Source: CAWDDG01 sp963801065 (GTDB lineage: Bacteria; Actinomycetota; Actinomycetes; Jiangellales; Jiangellaceae). From it: a stretch of 64,000 nucleotides of DNA. A model generated the notes under the pieces. That model was not told the DNA's origin. It ran no database searches and worked only from the letters and a program-made list of their open reading frames with translations. Shown here piece after piece: positions 61,227 through 64,000 of the stretch. The translations under genes were made by a program, and so were the position numbers. Location of the stretch: positions 124,001 through 188,000 of the forward strand of contig CAWDDG010000006.1 in NCBI GenBank assembly GCA_963801065.1. The letters run 5' to 3'. Numbering within the stretch: the first letter of the stretch is position 1; each line of letters starts with the position of its first letter.

Positions 61227-61799
61227 GTGGCGCGCCAGGTCTTCCAATTCGATCCGCCCGAGCGGTTCGTCGCGGGCACCGTGGGCGAGCCGGGGCAGCG
61301 GACGTTCTTCCTACAGGCTCGCGACTCAGCGCGATTGGCGAGCGTGGTGGTCGAGAAGGAGCAGGTGGCGCTGCTGGCCGAACGTCTCGACGCACTGCTG
61401 GACGAGATCGTCCGGCGATCGGCCGGCGCCGCCCCGGTGCCCGTCCTGCCCACCGACGAGCTCGAGGATCTGGAGCCGCTCGAACAGCCGATCGTGGAGG
61501 AGTTCCGGGTCGGCACGCTCACGTTGGCCTGGGACGGCGCGGACGACCGGGTCGTGATCGAAGCGTTCGCAGTCGTCGACGGCGCAGATGTGGAAGGCGA
61601 CGACGCAGCGCCGATGGATGCCAGTGACGACCGTGACGTCCTGGTGGTGCGGATCACGGGGGCATCGGCTCGTGCGTTCGTCCAGCGGGCGCAGGCACTC
61701 ATCGCGGCAGGGCGCCCATCCTGCCCGTTGTGTGCCCTGCCTCTCGACCCCGAGGGCCACGTGTGCCCCCGGCAGAACGGCTATCGGCGCCGGGACTGA
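61227..61799 (+). CDS. DUF3090 family protein
   Basis: 190 residues from GTG 61227. It begins VARQVFQFDPPERFVAGTVG and contains GQRTFFLQARDSARLASVVV and EKEQVALLAERLDALLDEI. The C-terminal knuckle CPLCALPLDPEGHVCPRQNG is a CPxC...CP zinc motif. It is universal in this actinobacterial cluster, role unknown; the conserved neighbourhood suggests that the phosphatase, DUF3090 and the kinase-like SCO1664-family protein act together. Confidence 0.93.
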   Translation: MARQVFQFDPPERFVAGTVGEPGQRTFFLQARDSARLASVVVEKEQVALLAERLDALLDEIVRRSAGAAPVPVLPTDELEDLEPLEQPIVEEFRVGTLTLAWDGADDRVVIEAFAVVDGADVEGDDAAPMDASDDRDVLVVRITGASARAFVQRAQALIAAGRPSCPLCALPLDPEGHVCPRQNGYRRRD

Positions 61800-61803
61800 G
61801 CTG

Positions 61804-62583
61804 GTGATCGATCTCGGGCCCGCCCTGCTCCGCGAAAGTGAGCTCAGGGTGGAAGGCCGGCTGGTGGCGGCATCCAACGCGACGCTGCTCTGCCGACTCG
61901 GCGGCCCGGAGGGTGTGCGGTGCGTCTACAAACCGGTGTCGGGTGAACGACCGCTGTGGGACTTCCCGGACGGCACGCTCGCCGCACGCGAGGTGGCGGC
62001 ATTCCTCGTCTCCGAGGCCGCCGGATGGCACGTGGTGCCGCCGACCGTTCTGCGCGACGGTCCGCTCGGTCCGGGCATGTGTCAACTCTGGATCGACGAG
62101 GACGGCACCGAGCTCGTCGACGTCGTCGCCCGCGACGCCGTTCCCGGGGGATGGCTGCGCGTGCTCGACGCTGACAACGGCGCCGGCGAACCGGTCACGC
62201 TGGTCCACGCCGACGACCGGCAGCTCCGGCGGATGGCGTTGTTCGACGTCGTGGTGAACAACGCGGACCGGAAGGGCGGGCACGTGCTCGTCGCCGCCGA
62301 CGGCACGGTGCTGGGTGTCGACCACGGCGTCTGCTTCCACGTCGAACCGAAGCTGCGGACGGTCCTGTGGGGATGGTCGGGCACGCCGTTGGCCGACGAG
62401 GAGCGGGACACGCTGACCGGTCTCGTCGGTGCGCTGCTCGGGGGTCTCGGCAAGCAGCTCGAATCGCTGCTCGCGCCCGCCGAGGTCGCCGCGACGGTGA
62501 AGAGGATCGACGCGCTGCTCACCGAAGGCCGGTTTCCAGGCCCTGGCGCGACCCGGATGCCCATCCCTTGGCCGCCGTTCTGA
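61804..62583 (+). CDS. SCO1664 family protein, PI3/4-kinase-like fold
   Basis: 259 residues from GTG 61804, 4 nt after the DUF3090 stop. Motifs are GVRCVYKPVSGERPLWDFPD (Lys in an ATP-binding-like strand), LFDVVVNNADRKGGHVLV (HRD-like catalytic loop with Asn/Asp) and VLGVDHGVCFHVEPKLRTVL (DFG-like). These match the SCO1664 family, which is distantly related to PI3/PI4 kinases and HipA-like proteins. Activity not established. It is co-translated with DUF3090. Confidence 0.9.
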   Translation: MIDLGPALLRESELRVEGRLVAASNATLLCRLGGPEGVRCVYKPVSGERPLWDFPDGTLAAREVAAFLVSEAAGWHVVPPTVLRDGPLGPGMCQLWIDEDGTELVDVVARDAVPGGWLRVLDADNGAGEPVTLVHADDRQLRRMALFDVVVNNADRKGGHVLVAADGTVLGVDHGVCFHVEPKLRTVLWGWSGTPLADEERDTLTGLVGALLGGLGKQLESLLAPAEVAATVKRIDALLTEGRFPGPGATRMPIPWPPF

Positions 62584-62597
62584 ACGGACCCCCGGGA

Positions 62598-62603
62598 TAG
62601 GCT
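62598..62603 (+). promoter_or_regulatory. leaderless -10 element for mshC
   Basis: TAGGCT ends exactly 6 nt before ATG 62610. Confidence 0.55.
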
Positions 62604-62609
62604 CCGCCC

Positions 62610-63847
62610 ATGCACGCCTGGGCCGCCCCGGACCTCCCACGGCTGGCCGGCCAGGGCCCGCCGGTGCGCGTCCACGACACGGCGACAGGTGGCCGGCGCC
62701 TCGCGGCGTCGGCGTCGACGGCCCGGATCTACGTGTGCGGCATCACCCCGTACGACGCGACTCACGTCGGGCACGCTGCGACCTACGTCGCGTTCGACGT
62801 GTTGAACCGGGCGTGGCGGGACGCCGGACACGAGGTCAGTTATGTGCAGAACGTCACCGATGTGGACGACCCGCTCCTGGAACGGGCCGCGGAGCTCGGC
62901 ATGGACTGGATGGCGCTCGCGGAGCAGGAGATCCAGCTCTTCCGCGAGGACATGGCCTGGCTCCGTGTGCTTCCGCCGGGTCGCTTCGCCGGCGCGGTCG
63001 AGTCGATGGCCCTGGTCGCCGGCCTCGTCGAGCGGTTGCGGTCAGTAGGCGCCGCCTACGAGGTCGACAGCGACCTGTACTTCCCGGTGCAGGCCGACCC
63101 CCGCTTCGGCGAGGTGTCGGGGCTGGACCGCGCGACGATGATCGAGCTGTTCGCCGAGCGGGGAGGAGACCCGGACCGGCCGGGCAAGAAGGATCCGCTG
63201 GACTGCCTGCTCTGGCAGCGCGAACGTCCTGGCGAGCCGGCCTGGGACGGGCCGACCGGGCGCGGCCGGCCGGGATGGCACGTCGAATGCGCCGCGATTG
63301 CGCTCGAGCACCTCGGTAACGGCCTTCGACGTCCAGGGCGGCGGCTCGGACCTGGTGTTCCCGCACCACGAGATGTCGGCCTCGGAGGCCCATGTCGCGA
63401 CGGGGAGCTGGCCGTTCGCACGTTCGTACGTCCACGCCGGCATGCTCGGCCTGGACGGCGAGAAGATGTCGAAGTCCATGGGCAACCTCGTGTTCGTCTC
63501 GGGCCTTCGCGCCGACGGCGTGCCGGCCGCGGCGGTGCGGCTTGCGCTGCTGGCGGACCACTACCGCTCCGACAGGGACTGGTCACCGTCCCTGCTTCGG
63601 GCGGCGTCGGAGCGCCTGCAGCGCTGGCGCCGTGCCGTGACGGCCGCCTCCGGTCCGCCGGCCGACGGCGGTGCTGGGGGACGTCCGCGAGCACCTGGCG
63701 GATGACCTGGACACGCCGGCAGCGCTCGCCGCCGTCGACCACTGGGTCGCCGTGGCGCTCTCGACCGGCGGGGGCGAGCCGTCTGGTCCGAGACTCGTCC
63801 GGGATGCGGTCGACGCCCTCCTCGGCATCGACCTCCTCCAACATTGA
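62610..63847 (+). CDS. mshC: cysteine:1D-myo-inosityl 2-amino-2-deoxy-alpha-D-glucopyranoside ligase MshC; two frameshifts
   Basis: Read over three frames. Frame one from ATG 62610 has the zinc Cys and HIGH-like motif in YVCGITPYDATHVGHAATY, then VTDVDDPLLERAAELGMDW and WHVECAAIALEHLG. Frame two, after an extra base at about 63320, has TAFDVQGGGSDLVFPHHEMS and the KMSKS loop DGEKMSKSMGN. Frame three, after another extra base at about 63668, has VLGDVREHLADDLDTPAALA and ends GIDLLQH. Joined length is about 412, as expected. It ligates cysteine to GlcN-Ins in mycothiol synthesis; THVGHA with YDATH separates it from CysS. Confidence 0.9.
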
Positions 63848-63874
63848 TCATGCAACTCCTGCGCGACACGCCGG
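63845..63874. repeat. 30-bp direct repeat, copy 1
   Basis: It begins TGATCATGCAAC and ends GACACGCCGG. It overlaps the mshC stop codon and is identical to copy 2, which starts 44 bp later. Confidence 0.85.
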
Positions 63875-63888
63875 CGCTCAACCCCCGC

Positions 63889-63918
63889 TGATCATGCAAC
63901 TCCTGCGCGACACGCCGG
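63889..63918. repeat. 30-bp direct repeat, copy 2
   Basis: Exact copy of 63845-63874. Only two copies are seen before unrelated sequence resumes; the last 82 bases of the window hold no gene I can support. Confidence 0.85.
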
Positions 63919-64000
63919 AAGCCGCCCGTACTCACGCCGCATCCGTCCATCCCGCCGCTCGTAGCGACGCCCGCACTGCGGCGGTGAACGCCATCCACCC

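Noticed and set aside
63845..63918. CRISPR array
   Set aside because: Only two repeats, a 14-bp gap, one copy overlapping a stop codon, and no cas genes.

Overview
The window is chromosomal DNA from a high-GC actinomycete. The evidence is a mycothiol-pathway mshC, a gmk-rpoZ-coaBC-metK-priA locus, a MabA/InhA-type fabG-fabI pair, a Ku gene, DUF3090/SCO1664-family/MSMEG_4193-type genes, frequent GTG starts and many TAnnnT-type leaderless promoters. I cannot name the genus.

Layout. 1-7.3 kb: gmk (end), rpoZ, coaBC, metK and priA, interrupted by an inserted MFS pump with a divergent TetR regulator. 7.3-10.3 kb: bioY-bioM-bioN biotin uptake operon (minus strand) and a zinc metallopeptidase. 10.4-15.6 kb: ABC-F protein, small HTH protein, enoyl-CoA hydratase, VOC protein, ABC exporter. 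15.6-20.5 kb: atypical SDR, sirtuin, isochorismatase-like hydrolase, a truncated GH15 remnant, SURF1, moaA, DUF3099. 20.5-24.2 kb: dodecin, fabG-fabI, proline iminopeptidase-like hydrolase, SixA phosphatase. 24.2-31.2 kb: kinase-LLM fusion, serB (frameshifted), ABC ATPase, NfeD, SPFH protein, TauE/SafE permease. 31.2-38.1 kb: CoA-transferase/GNAT fusion, secreted protein, catalytically degenerate ClpP-like protein, SpoU methyltransferase, a 52-aa zinc ribbon, Ku, Nudix-NYN fusion, DUF6328. 38.3-41.3 kb: tRNA-Leu(GAG) followed by a decayed accessory segment with a leaderless Phd/RelE module, a broken vanadium haloperoxidase and a probable terminase remnant.

41.4-47.9 kb is a six-gene, mostly overlapping operon. 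It encodes an ethanolamine-type permease, a glutamine-synthetase-like gamma-glutamylamine synthetase, a gamma-glutamyl hydrolase, an aldehyde dehydrogenase, an SDR and a FadR-type regulator. Together they read as a complete gamma-glutamylated route for ethanolamine (or a related amine). 47.9-50.5 kb is a two-component system with a PepSY-domain target; matching 11-bp-period direct repeats precede both the regulator gene and the PepSY gene. 50.5-55.9 kb holds an MFS pump, a divergent CGNR protein, an M20 peptidase, and a DUF559-type endonuclease gene flanked by two copies of a 58-bp foldback repeat. 55.9-63.9 kb is the conserved actinobacterial block AKR, LLM oxidoreductase, uppP, M23 peptidase, MSMEG_4193-type phosphatase, DUF3090, SCO1664-family protein and mshC.

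Caveat: five coding regions besides the truncated GH15 remnant (serB, the haloperoxidase, the 55.3-kb hypothetical, the 57-kb LLM gene, and mshC twice) contain single or double-base frameshifts. Several are essential or core genes, so indel errors in the assembly are the most economical explanation for at least those.
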